Shown here one piece after another: positions 21,912-32,774 of a stretch of 64,000 bases of DNA. The translations under genes were made by a program, and so were the position numbers. A model generated the notes under the pieces. The model searched no databases. It was given only the letters and a program-made list of their open reading frames with translations, and was not told the DNA's origin. Location: the NCBI GenBank assembly GCA_963971575.1, contig OZ020616.1:9409934-9473933 (forward strand), written 5' to 3'. Origin of the DNA: Liopterus haemorrhoidalis. Lineage: Eukaryota > Arthropoda > Insecta > Coleoptera > Dytiscidae. Each line of letters starts with the position of its first letter. The stretch's first letter is position 1.

Positions 21912-22414
21912 TGAATTAGATGGTTACGTCCGTAAAATATAATAAGACGAGGAAGTAATGGGATTCGGACTGGTCAGAAATTAAAATTAAAACAATATTT
22001 TAACTTCGCTAACGTTTATCAGATATATCAGAGCTAGAATGAAAATATAGCTATAATTTAAGATGATACAATTTATTTTAAAGTATAAGAAATTAATTTT
22101 ACAAAATTTGGATCAATATCTAACTACAACTAAATGTGAAAAATATGGTAATATTAAAAGATGAAAATAAATAAATAAATAGATAAATAAAATAATAATA
22201 CAATAAATCACAAATTAAGATTTTTACATACCTAGGTTAAAAAGTCACAAAATAAAATAAATTAGTCAGATAAATAAAATTTAACGTCCACATAAAGTGA
22301 GAAGTCATTGAACTTAGAGAAAAAAATTAATATTAATTCGAAACGTTAGCGAAGTTAAAATATTGTTTTAATTTTAATTTCTGACCAGTCCGAATCCCAT
22401 TAGTTCCTCATCTT
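21912..22414 (+). mobile_element. Foldback retroposon of the hammerhead type, 13-bp duplication
   Basis: It is bounded by ACAAATGTATTAT at 21899-21911 and 22415-22427. Order: unique 5' leader with GGTTACGTCCGTAA, left arm 21945-22017, AT-rich centre, right arm 22341-22414. Arms share AATGGGATTCGGACTGGTCA and AACTTCGCTAACGTTT, as in the 6325 element. The ribozyme region (minus strand near 22010-22040) is degenerate: CUGAUAUAUCUGAUAAACG. Confidence 0.7.
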
Positions 22415-22436
22415 ACAAATGTATTATGTTGAATAA

Positions 22437-23051
22437 TACCGAAATAGTACAACAGGAATTTATGATCAGATTACGTTTTTGGAAAAAAACGCATTTTATG
22501 TGATTTTTGGCTAAAAATGTACACAAGTTATAGCTTTGTAACACGCTACACTGGAACGTGTATGCTGGTGTAGTGGTTTTTACGTTGGCTTTTCACCCAA
22601 GTAACTCGATCCGAAAGGGATCGAACCCTGCGAGAAGAGACGATATTATTTTTTTTTTTTTTTTTATTGTGTAAATTATTTTTTCATAATTCTAGTTATT
22701 TTTTGTCAAATGTTGCATTTAATTTTTAAAAGCGTACATTTAATAACCATTGAAAATTGTTTAAATTATAATTTAATTCTGTTTCAATGTACACGAAATC
22801 AGAGGGGCGGAACTTATAACAACCAATGGAAGCCATAGGAGCAATTTTTAAAATTCTTAATGAACCTTGCTATATAAAAAAAAAATACTGCACATATTTA
22901 GAAACCTAAATAATGGTATTAGGCGTTAGAATTAAAATTAACAAAAAACAAATTTTAATATAAAATTTGTTTTGGCATCACAAATAATCATCATTCACTT
23001 ACTAAATACCTGCAAAACTCTGAAATGTGTGAAAATTCACACTTCACATCA
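22437..23051 (+). repeat. Family Z repeat, copy C (5' part missing)
   Basis: It starts within the block 'CCGRAATAGTACAACAGGAA' and runs to ACTTCACATC plus T-run. The first ~430 bp of the family is absent. The cassette at 22564-22632 resembles that of copy D. Confidence 0.8.
22564..22632 (+). other. tRNA-like cassette of Z copy C
   Basis: GCTGGTGTAGTGG (A-box-like) and GGGATCGAACCCTGC (B-box-like), followed by a T18-type run. It is close to the cassette in copy D but differs from those in copies A, B, E and F. Confidence 0.5.
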
Positions 23052-23083
23052 ATTTTTTTTTTAATTGTATGTATATATTCTTG

Positions 23084-24700
23084 CTAGAAGAAGATATTAT
23101 GGAGAGGTGGAGAATTTATTTTGAGGAGTTATTAGAAGAAAATGAAGGACAGCTAAGAGAAGAAAACATAAAACAGGAGGAAAAAATAGTAGAAATAACA
23201 TCAGAAGAACTGGAAAAAGCCATTACCAAAGCTTAAGTAGGAAAACCGCCCGGAAACGATAAGATAACTTTGGACATGATAAAAGCAGCTCCGGAAGAAG
23301 CAAGAGTAAAGGACTGGAAAGGACCGGAGGACTGGAAAATAGGGATAATTACACCGATACTGAAAAAAGGAGATCCGAGAGAGTGCAGTAATTATCGAGG
23401 AATCACGCTCTTAAGTATAGTAGCTAAGATATTCGCTAGAATATTAGAAGAAAGACTAAGAAGTAAAGTAGAAGGTACTCTGGAAGACAACCAATACGGA
23501 TTCAGGCCTAACAGAGGAGTGTTGGACCCGATATTCATGTTGCGCCAGATCAGCGAAAAGGCGCTTAGAGAAGACAGGGAGTTACATGTCTGCTTCGTAG
23601 ACCTAGAGAAAGCATACTACATGATAAAGCGAGATGATGTATGGAGTGTACTCAGATCTAGAGGAGTAGAGTATTATCTTGTAGCAGGAGTGCAAAGCCT
23701 ATATGACGGAACTAAATGCTATGTACAAACCAACAACTGCCGGTCTAGTTTCTTTGAAACGAAAATCGTTCTAAGGCAAGGATGTATATTGAGCCCACTT
23801 CTGTTTACAATAGTACTCGTTACAGCTATTAAAAACGCTAGAAAAGAAATACAAAAATATTCTGTATGGTATTGGAAAATGAACAAGGTTACCATCTCAG
23901 AGCTGTGCTATACAGACGACAAGGTCCTTATGGCCAACAATGAGGAAAGTCTACAAGGTAACCTTGATATTTATAATTATTGTCTAGGCATGATCAACAT
24001 GAAAATAAGCTGCGAAAAAACCAAAAGTATGGTCATAAGTACAAGACCGGTGAAACAGCTCATTAAATTAGAAGGAAAACCCATAGAACAGGTCGAGCAT
24101 TTCAAATATCTCGGATCCGTTTTTTCAGCAGACGGAAAAATAGACCGAGAAATAACGGAACGAGTTGGATCTGCTGGCAGGCTATTTAATAGCATTAAGA
24201 ACTGTTTCTTGGCAAAACGGGAAATTCCGACTGAAGCAAAAGTCCAGATATTCAAGAAAGTGGCCATACCAGTGCTGACATATGGGTCAGAGGCTTGGAC
24301 AACAACAGAGAAGCTAAGAAGCAGAATAAGAAGTAGTGAAATGAGGTTCCTTAGAAAGATCAAGGGAAAGACAAAATTGGACAGAATAAGGAACACAGAA
24401 TATAGAGAAGAACTGAGAACCAAACCAGTAGAAGAAGTAATAGAAGAAGGGCAACTTAGGTGGTACGGTCATATTCAAAGGATGGAAGATAGTAGAGACA
24501 CGAAGAAAGTTTACGAGGCGAAAGTAACTAAAGGAAGACGCCGAGGAAGACCGAGAAAGGAGTGGAGTGACGAAATCAAAAGTGCTATAGAGAGAAGAGA
24601 CATCACCTGGAATGGAGCAAAAAGTAGGACGAAGAATAGGAGTGAATGGAAAAAGCTGTGGCGCCGTTCTCCCACGAAAGAAGAGAACAAGTACAAGTAA
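23084..24700 (+). pseudogene. RTE-like LINE reverse transcriptase, 5'-truncated
   Basis: The product would reverse-transcribe LINE RNA at a nicked target. An open frame runs from 23237 to the stop after 24700. The frame upstream to 23084 is also coding but carries one TAA (23234-23236, in the usual 'K..GKAPG' region, here VGKPPGNDKI). Motifs in order: NYRGITLLSIVAKIFARILE, NQYGFRPNRG, motif A FVDLEKAYYMIKRD, motif B LRQGCILSPLLF, motif C YTDDKVLMAN (both aspartates kept), FKYLGSVFSADGK, then the thumb/C-terminal YGSEAWTTT and LRWYGHIQRM. The endonuclease domain is missing. With a single stop this is a young copy. Confidence 0.85.
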
Positions 24701-24767
24701 CAATCAAACTCTACACACAAAGCCCGACACCAGTGATGGTAAAAGGGCTCAACGATTAAGTAAGTTA
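23085..24767 (+). mobile_element. RTE-like LINE insertion with 12-bp target duplication
   Basis: ATATATTCTTGC occurs at 23073-23084 and 24768-24779, bracketing the 1.68-kb insertion. The 3' UTR is only about 65 bp and ends in AAGTAAGTTA, without a poly(A) tail, as is common for RTE elements. It lies about 20 bp past the end of Z copy C. Confidence 0.8.
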
Positions 24768-24779
24768 ATATATTCTTGC

Positions 24780-25672
24780 GTTTGAATTATATATTAGTTT
24801 TATATTTTAATAAATGAATTTTTCATGTGAGATATTAACGTACATTTTTCTATTTTAATTTTAAAGCTCGGGTAGCTCGAACAACACGAGCATGAACACA
24901 AAAACGGCTCATTAGTTCCAGTTTCTAAAAGTTGTCGAGTTTAAAAATTCTAGCCTGAGATAATTTTCTGAAAAGAGATATCCCACAGCTATTCCGCAAG
25001 ATAGTAATATCATTGTAAGTTAGTCCACTCTTTGATAGCCTCAAACATTTAAAGCCACCATATTGAATGGCACTAAAGCGGTTAGTGTCTCCTCTTGTAC
25101 ATGACCTCTTCCTCCTCCCCATTCACCTCCGTCCATCCCCTACAACTGTGAGAGGAAGTTGTTCAACTTTGCCTGCTGGAGAGTACAATGGCGTTCATTG
25201 TTGTAACGAGCAGCTAATACTAAACTGAAAGGGTTCACTACTGTTCCTGTATTCAAACCAGACAGGTAGACTCGTAAAAATTTATGAGATTCAGAGATAG
25301 GCTCAAGGTTTGAGTTAACAGGATTTTTAAGGACAATGAGAGTTAATATTAAAAATCATAATCAACAACAGAAATTGCAAATTATACTATTACATGGATA
25401 AAACACGTAATGAAGAAAATGTTGCAAAATGTGAATTTTCACACTTTTCAGCGATTCGTAGACATTTATTTCTGTATTCTACAACATCAAATGTATTCTT
25501 CTGTATTCTTCTTTTACATCAAAATGATATTTGCCTTTTTACAATTTATGTGTCTTTCAAATTAAGTGAAAATATATAGTCCCATTTAAAATTTTCATAG
25601 ATAATCGAATATCTCTTGCATACTAGATATAATAGTATGATAGTCACTTGTTTTTATAAATTTAGACTATTA
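24780..25672. other. Gene-free stretch with a Z-end relic
   Basis: No confident gene. At 25425-25465, TGTGAATTTTCACACTTTTCAGCGATTCGTAG resembles the terminal hairpin end of family Z in reverse orientation. A 65-codon minus-strand frame (24925-25122) is noted and rejected elsewhere. Confidence 0.4.
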
Positions 25673-26048
25673 AGGCCTTATCACACTAGAGTTATTATTC
25701 AAGTCTAAACTTGGAAAATTAAAGTCTTTGCATTCGAATCGAAGTCTTGTGCGTGTGATAGTATGAAGAAAAAACCTAGGTTTTGAAGACCAGGCAAATG
25801 AAACAGGATACAATTTCTCGGGTTCTTTACCCAGGTCTTACAGCTGACGCGTCTTTGTCTTTTGTTTATGTCAAAATATAACTGTCAACTGTCATAATTT
25901 CACGATGTGCGCATGGGTAAACAAACAATTTCCAAGTCTTAACTAATATTCAAATACCGTGTGATATGTCAAGACCTGAAGACTTGGATCCTGAAAAAAA
26001 AAACCTACAAAAATAAGGCTCGGATAGCGTTCTAGTGTGATAAGGCCT
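25673..26048. mobile_element. PIF/Harbinger-like MITE with TTA duplication
   Basis: AGGCCTTATCACACTAGA at the left and TCTAGTGTGATAAGGCCT at the right are perfect inverted repeats. TTA flanks both (25670-25672, 26049-26051). The 376-bp interior is non-coding and includes AAGTCTTAACTAATATTCAA-type words near both ends. Confidence 0.85.
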
Positions 26049-26051
26049 TTA

Positions 26052-28320
26052 TAGATCATGTAGTATCTAGCAACTTTCAAATTTAACATTTTACTCTATC
26101 TTCAATAATAGAAAATGTAAATTGTGTAATATTATTTCTACCACCCTGTATATAAGAATTCAAAGGACATCAGATTAAACACCAACTAGAGATGGTAAAA
26201 ATGAATGAATCGATTAATTGCTCATTTGATCAATCGAAATGTTATAATCAATTTTATCTGATTAAATTGGTAGAAAATAATAGTTTATGAAATAAAAAAA
26301 AAAAAAAAAAACATTAGCCGACAAAAAAAAAATTGTCTTAATGTTGTACTTTAAAAGGCTGATAAAAAAATATTTAATCTTTTTATTAGGAAGCTATAAG
26401 TAAAAGGAGCTAATACAACGTTTGCATAAACAAATATTTCTTGTTGCTTAACAGACTGTAACAATAAATAATGCCCGTTTGAACGAAGACTATATAATAT
26501 CGCATATTAAGTACGTAAGTTTCAACATAAATAACTCATTATTAAAATACAAATTTGCCATTAAATACCCATGTTACATATTTATGAACTTCTACAAGTC
26601 TTTTTTGTGCAATAAAATAAAAAGACATTTCTTCTTTGGTATATCGTACATAAACCATAATTAGGTACAAATAACGACTTACTTACCAATTAAAACATTT
26701 TTTTTTTCAAACAAAAATAAGCAAAATAAACTATTAAACTCTTGTTATTTATAAAACATTTAATTGAAAAATTAAAATTTAAGTTATTTCATGTTATTTC
26801 ATAAAATAACTAGTTATAACAGTTTATTTAAGAGATATTTTGTTTCTTTTTTTATTGTTTTCAAAGCTTGCTACGTTCAACTTTGTAAAACTTATGTTGA
26901 TTATTATTTTGTAAATAAATGGTCTCCATTTTGAAATGGTTAAAATAAAAATATGATTTTCTAGGTGTCATTGTAAAGCTAATTTAATGTACTTTTAGGA
27001 AAAAAATATAAAATTATCGATTCCCTATGCTAGATCAAAAGTTGACACCATTTCCGGTGAAACCGGAAGTGCCTCAGAATTCTTATAGTAACCTTTAGAT
27101 GGGCTTTTTTGTCTAATTTAACTTTTGTTCTGAAGATTTTTTGTATCTTTACAAATAAAGGAGATTTTCGGGGTGCCCCGTTTCAAACAAACACCCTGTA
27201 TATATGATCTAATTTAAAAAGATATAACTTTGTGCTATAGCTTGAGAACCACTGGTTTAAAAATATATTTTCTATTAGCTATATGTCCTGCTTGGTCTCC
27301 AACAACTTTGTTCTTGAGTATTTATATCTCTAATAATAAAGAAAATAATGATGGTGTCCAATTTCGCTGTTACACCTTGTATATTCTAACAACTGATTAG
27401 AAGCTATGATTATTTTGTAAAATTTTTAGAATGTGTATTTATGTTCATTTTTGTGAACCATTTATGCAAATAGAGTAAAGAAAAAGTATGGAAATCATAC
27501 AAGTTTTGAGTGTAAACAGGGTTAACCTGGTATGGGAGTTAAAACCACTCGCGAAAAACTAATATAGTTGTTGATATGGAAGGTTCACAATAGCATGGAA
27601 AAGCACTCAGCTTTCAACTCGCAATATGCATCTTCATTTGCATTGATGTTTCGCTATATTTAGATATACGATAGCAACAGATTATTAGGAAAATTGTCAC
27701 AGATACAGACATTTTATTCTCAAACATCATATGAACAGACAAAAATTAATCAAACTTTTACTATTAAATAATTTATTATAACTTATTTATAGATTGTATA
27801 TAAATTACTTTGATTTACTCGTCATTGCACGTGTGATATTTTAAATGAAATATACTGCTGTCATTTTTTAGAATTAAATACCAGACGCATACACACGGGG
27901 AGTTCCGGGGTCAAGCTCCCGCCAGGGACGACAAACTACAGTGTTAAACAAGTGCTAATATAACCATCCAGCTAACTATTCAAAGGAAATTATTGTCTTC
28001 CCGCTGTAGTATACAGAACAATTTAGACGCGCCAACTTAATTAAAACATATTTTTCATAAATCATCAAAAATAATTACTTTTTTACATTACTTCTGTAAG
28101 GTCCTAGAGATTTATGTATCATTTTCATTCTAGTGTTGGAAGCGTGGAACAAGAAATTCAACCAATAGGATCGCTCTATTTTAAAAAAAACCCGTACCAT
28201 GGTGTCGTAGGCGCGGTGTCGCAAGTTTAGAAATTTCAACTCTAGCGCTGGCCGCACCGTCGAAACCATAGAAACAGATACAAAAACGTAAATTGATGTA
28301 GCGAAATAGCGACTCGGCAG
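26052..28320. other. Gene-free stretch
   Basis: AT-rich DNA. CTTGAGAACCACTG at 27240-27253 resembles a hAT right end, and ACCCTGTATATA words occur at 26143 and 27196; none could be paired into an element. No gene is recognised. Confidence 0.4.
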
Positions 28321-28577
28321 TCATAAAGTTTATTATTATGGATTCGGTTTCAAATATCTGGTCTGCAGAAATGTCATGCAGTGGGTATACTAATAATACA
28401 CCCCCAAGCAGGGGCCAACAGAATCTTCATTCTAATTGTGATGTCAAGTAAAAAAGATTGTGTATTAAATTCTTTTATTGTAATTGAAGTAACTGTCTGT
28501 GTTTTTTGTGTCTCATTTTTTCCAACAAGTTAAAATAATCTCCTTGTTGCCTTCTGTTTCTATGTATATATGGGACG

Positions 28578-28794
28578 CAGTGGCGCAACCAGGGAGGAGG
28601 CCCGGGCCTCCCCTAAGAAGGAAGGAAATAAAACTAAAATCACACAAACACACTAGAAAATTTTAAAAATAGAGATAAGGACCTTTTTTTTTAGGTCGTC
28701 ATTTGTATTTTAGGTTATCACTTTATATTTTCATAATTTAAATAATTTTATCTTCCGCCCCCCCCCCCATCAAAACTTCCTGGGTGCGCCACTG
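28578..28794. mobile_element. hAT-like MITE, 217 bp
   Basis: CAGTGGCGCAACCAGGGAGG and CTTCCTGGGTGCGCCACTG are inverted with few mismatches. Flanking octamers ATGGGACG and ATATGACG agree at 6 of 8. G- and C-runs lie just inside the ends. The same right end opens the window (135-144). Confidence 0.7.
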
Positions 28795-29084
28795 ATATGA
28801 CGTACCCACCATCGCTTTTCTTCATATCGCAATAAGTCTAAATATACATAAAAATGAGCTAGACGTCTCTTTCGATTTGACGATATGTTTAATGAAATTG
28901 AATAACCGTTTACTCCAAACAATTGTATAAACTTTTAGGTTAGATTTGTGTTAGATACAGATGTTGTCAAAACCGAAAAAGCGTACTTATCACGCCTCCA
29001 ACCCCACCATGAAATTCGAACTTGTAAATATAACACCACGCCTCTCACCCCTGTCGCGCCTTTGACACTACCATAAAAATGATG

Positions 29085-29260
29085 CACTACTGCAAAATTT
29101 CGTTCAGTTCGGTCCAAAGAATGTCTAGGATTTCTTGTTTATAACTACGAAATCCTAGAAACTTCTATGCACCATTTCTTTTGTAGAACTCCAAAGAGCA
29201 ACTGTGCAAAATTTGGTCCAGATCGGTCAAAGGGATTAGGAGTCTCTAGAGAGGTTCCCA
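29085..29260 (-). repeat. Inverted relic of the 10-kb tandem unit
   Basis: On the minus strand the order matches about one and a half units of the 10027-11010 array: GATCGGTCAAAGG, GTCTAGGATTTCTTGTTTAT and CTACGAAATCCTAGAAA. It is about 30% diverged by eye. Confidence 0.55.
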
Positions 29261-29879
29261 CAAAAATAATTTTGGGATTGATTAAAAATAATTTTAGAGA
29301 ATCTAGGCAGTTTTTAGGTTAACTTAGATAAAATGTGAAAATTTAGATTTTTATTAAGAATTACGATAATTTTATAAATTATTAACGTTAAAGATTACCT
29401 TCGTTTCGGTGACTGTTTTTTTTAAGAGGCAATACGCCCTCGTGTTTTAAATACCTATATCAGAGTGTTCTACAGCTGACGCCGTTTTTCGTGTCTCAGC
29501 CAGGTTCTCCAGTTATTTTTATCTTCCTATTCTCTATCTTGCAAGACTCTCTTCTCCATGTTCTCATCTAATTCATTTGAATGAACGAGACACATCAGTC
29601 AAAATGTAATTTTCCTTACCTGGTGCTGTCCACTACCACGCTATGTTTACATATTAGATACTCCTATAATGTTTCAAATATATATATTTTAATGAGGGAT
29701 AGATTTAGTGAATGTTACACTATTTTTTTTCTGTAGCGTCTATTAATAGCAACTTTCGGCTGTGTGATTTTTTCTTGTATTCGGGGAATCACAGCGCTTC
29801 AAAGCTGATGCAAAGCACCCCACCCGTTTTCTTTTTTCTAATTTCAGCGCGCTCGAAAACTACATATACAATTTAGGTG

Positions 29880-29978
29880 GGAGTTTGGAGTACGGGAGTA
29901 CGCGCGGTTCAGAAAGTTCGAACAATGCGCGAGGCCATGTGCCACTGCACATGCTGCACATGCCTAGCGCCGGCCCTG
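29880..29978. mobile_element. Possible hAT-like right end
   Basis: The GC-rich run GCCTAGCGCCGGCCCTG ends at 29978. CAGGGCCGGCGC-type termini are common in hAT MITEs. No partner end was found. Confidence 0.3.
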
Positions 29979-29989
29979 ACTGTAGAAAT

Positions 29990-30085
29990 ATAAGTGATGA
30001 GCAAAAAAAGGTCCTCTCTCCAAAAATACAAGTGATGAGCAAAAAAAGTCTTCAATCTACAAAAATACAAATGACGAGCAAAAAA
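29990..30085. repeat. Tandem repeat, ~39-bp unit, 2.5 copies
   Basis: Units contain AAGTGATGAGCAAAAAAAG and CAAAAATAC. The third is shortened (AAATGACGAGC). Confidence 0.8.
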
Positions 30086-30162
30086 GAATATATTCAGATA
30101 TTTTTTATAAAAAGTAAGAGTATAAAGATATTACTTAAAAAACAGTATAATACTCTAAAAAA

Positions 30163-31120
30163 TTGATGTGAAGTGTGAATTTTCACACATTTCAGGGTTT
30201 TGCAGGTATTTAGTAAGTGAATGATGATTATTTGGGATGCCAAAACAAATTTTATGTCAAAATATTTTTTTATGAATTTTAATTCGAATGCCTATTACCA
30301 TTATTTAAGTTTCTAAAGATGTGCAGTATTTTTTTTATATATTAAGGTTAATTAAGATTTTGAAAATTGCGCCTATGGCTTCCATTGGTTGTTTTTAGTC
30401 ATAGCTCCTCCCCTTTGATTTCGTGTACATTCTGTACACGAAACTCACTGTGTACACTGGTTATTAAATTTACGCTTTTAAAAATTAAATGCAACAATTG
30501 CCAAAATATAACTAGAGTTTTGAAAAAATAATTTAAAATAATATTGTCTCCTCTCGTAGGATTCGAACTCAATTTCTCGGGCAGAATGCAAGTATCTTAG
30601 CCACTGCACCAAGAAACATGTTACTGATTAGCGTCTATATAACTATATAACTATAACATTATTAGCAAAAAAACACAAAAAATGCTTTTTGTTCCAAAAA
30701 CATAATCTGATCAAAAATTCCTGTTGTACTATTCCGGTTCACACCAATGTACATTACTTAGAATTTTTTCAGATTTTTAGTTTAAACCATCTGGGCTACA
30801 GGGTGTGGGACAAAATTTTTTTGCACTATTTTGGCAAAAATCGCTTCAAAATAATTTATTTTGCAAAAATTAAAATTTGATCGTTAATCCACGTACCAAG
30901 GGCTTTCATTTGGTACCCTACTCAGAATTTTAAAAAAATATTTTTTTTTCGATGAGCACATATTTGTTTATATTTTTAGGGGGATATGTTTTTTAGATGT
31001 TTTAGTATTTTTCCTATATGCGGGTCAAAGAGTTGAATAAGCATGCCAAATTTCAACTCTCTAGGTTTAGCCGTTTGGCTTCAATTTTTACCGAACAGAG
31101 AGACAGACAGACAGACAGAC

Positions 31121-31156
<36 letters not shown>

Positions 31157-31204
31157 GACAAAATGACGGTATAAGGGTTTTTTGGTCATACCTACAAAAC
31201 CCTA
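30163..31204 (-). repeat. Family Z repeat, copy B (full length)
   Basis: Reverse orientation: the hairpin end TTGATGTGAAGTGTGAATTT is at 30163 and the AGGGTTTTGTAGG end at 31204, next to an A-tract. The (ACAG)n tract at 31100-31155 corresponds to the (GTCT)n of copy A. Flanks agree with other copies, but the central cassette (30555-30612) does not. Confidence 0.85.
30555..30612 (-). other. tRNA-like cassette of Z copy B
   Basis: Minus strand: TTGGTGCAGTGGCTAAGA (A-box-like) and GAGTTCGAATCCTACGAG (B-box-like), about 45 bp apart, the closest of the set to a real tRNA layout. No acceptor-stem complementarity was established. Confidence 0.55.
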
Positions 31205-31205
31205 A

Positions 31206-31730
31206 AAAAGAGTACGTCTGGTCAGCCTGCTCATTGGTCTACCTCTCTTTTCTCGTTCTATTGCGTTCCAGTGTGTCTCTCTATTTATCCATCTCCCTTT
31301 ATTTGATCTCCCCCCATGACCGTACCAGTTTTCTTCTATATATATTAAAATGTTATTTTCTACATCCATTCTTCTTTTTATTTATTCGCTTCTGATCCTA
31401 TCCATTCTTATGACCCTACAACATCTTCTCCAGTATTCCATAGCCATGATTTTATTTCGAATCCTCTGGTTCGAAACCCAGTTCTCTGCTCCATATATCA
31501 TAATGCTTTGGACTATAGTTTTGTATTACGTAGTTTTTGTCCTTTTTGTGAATTTTCTGTTCCAGAGAACTGGGTTTAGCTTCTTAATGCATGTTATTTT
31601 TTGTCCCAGGCCCATTTTTTGAGATCCAAGATATTTGAATCAATCACATCCTTTTATTTGCAAATATTCCTGGATTTCTAAGTTATGAATTTCTCCTTCA
31701 TCTGTTGACATTTTGTTAGTTCCTAATAAG
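31206..31730 (-). pseudogene. RTE-like LINE C-terminal fragment
   Basis: On the minus strand from ~31730: FLLGTNKMSTDEGEIHNLE, then YLQIKGCD*FKYLGS, then YGAENWVSNQRIRNKIMAME, YWRRCCRVIRMDRIRSE and a stop. This is the region after the RT motifs (FKYLGS; YG(A/S)E.W; WRR..RISR.DRIRNE). Stops and frameshifts make it dead. Z copy B adjoins its low-coordinate edge. A similar basic, arginine-rich stretch continues weakly to about 32040. Confidence 0.65.
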
Positions 31731-32121
31731 AAGTTTGAAGAATACGAATAAATATATTGGACAAATAATGGAAAAATAAAATTTATACCAATAGTTTGCT
31801 AAGCTACTGGTTAATCAATTAAATAGATTCATCTCCTAATTTTGTCCGTACTCTGGTAATCAGTATTATGCCCATCCATAATCCTTTAAATCTCTAATTT
31901 CTCTAACTATTATACTATTCAATCCATCAATCTTTTCTTGCACTATCCCTTTTCTTATCCCCCTCCTTGTGTCTCTCTCTCTCTAGTTTCTCTCTGTTCT
32001 ATTGTCTAGTGGTCTCCAGCTGTAGTAGTTCTACAATCATCGTGTCTATAATTGAATCTCTGGTAATACGGTAGCCGCAACCACTCACCACTGTGGTAAG
32101 GATAGTTCTGATTTGAATTTA

Positions 32122-32252
32122 TAAGCTTAGAGATTCAGATGGCGCAGTCCATAGCTCAGCACGGCAAGCCTCTCATGTTTGATGAAGATTTAATTATATT
32201 GAGGACTAAGGAATTCTGTACAGAAATGCATGCACTTAGGTTATTATATCCG
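32122..32252 (+). CDS. Candidate host exon (unassigned)
   Basis: An ATG at 32139 opens 38 codons (MAQSIAQHGKPLMFDEDLII... ending ALRLLYP) that stop exactly at CCG|GTAAGC, a strong splice-donor match. AG dinucleotides that could act as acceptors lie just upstream (TTATAAGCTTAG, ATTCAG). Composition is less AT-rich than the surroundings. I do not recognise the protein, and it could be a chance frame or part of an unknown element. No partner exon in a compatible phase was found. Confidence 0.3.
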
Positions 32253-32497
32253 GTAAGCAATTATCGTTAAAACGTGTATTGGTTGCTTTATTTAACATTT
32301 AGAATTAAGTGGATTAATCATTAAACATTTTATCAAGTTGAATCTGCCGACGATTTTTTAAAACAGACCTGTAGGTCATAATCTGCACATGTCAAGTAGG
32401 GAACAATAATAATAAATAAATATATAGGTATTTTCTTGGGTTTTGGTCGATAAGTAAAAGCAAATTTAGTCTAATTTTTAAAAAGATTTTATTATTT

Positions 32498-32537
32498 GCT
32501 AACCAGTTTCGGATCTATCTGAACCATTCTCAAAGCT
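32498..32537 (-). ncRNA. Degenerate hammerhead-like motif
   Basis: Minus strand: stem I GCU/AGC, stem II with one mismatch, CCGAAAC, then ACUGGUU. The catalytic box reads UUGAGAA instead of CUGANGA. It is similar to the relic at 3126. Confidence 0.3.
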
Positions 32538-32774
32538 TGCAAGAAACATTTATAAAAATTCAGAATTACAGTCGCAACCTGTAGAAAATAAGAAAAATGA
32601 TAAATAAGATAATGTTTCAAATTTTATTATAAAAATTTTAATTTTATTATAATAATTTTCTGATTTTCATTTGCTGTCATTTAAAATAAAGAATTCTGTT
32701 CTGTTAAACGCAGTTTTTAGTACGATTTTTTTTTCTTTTTTTGATTTTATTGGGAATTGTACTTATAATCTTGA

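Noticed and set aside
23977..24720. Minus-strand frames opposite the RTE reverse transcriptase
   Set aside because: Antisense shadows; no motifs.
24925..25122. 65-codon minus-strand frame starting MGRRKRSCTRG
   Set aside because: No motif, no splice signals and biased composition; could be chance.
28338..28447. ATG frame (MDSVSNIWSAEMSCSGYT...) ending near CAA|GTAAAA, a possible first exon
   Set aside because: Weak donor, no promoter evidence, and its phase does not fit the 32.1-kb candidate; kept only as a note.
29440..29600. Possible antisense LINE tail (CTCAGCCAGGTTCTCC...)
   Set aside because: A few residues resemble RTE C-termini, but nothing extends the match.
30555..30612. Genuine tRNA gene
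   Set aside because: A- and B-box-like words are present, but no acceptor stem pairing was found and it lies inside a repeat; called tRNA-like only.
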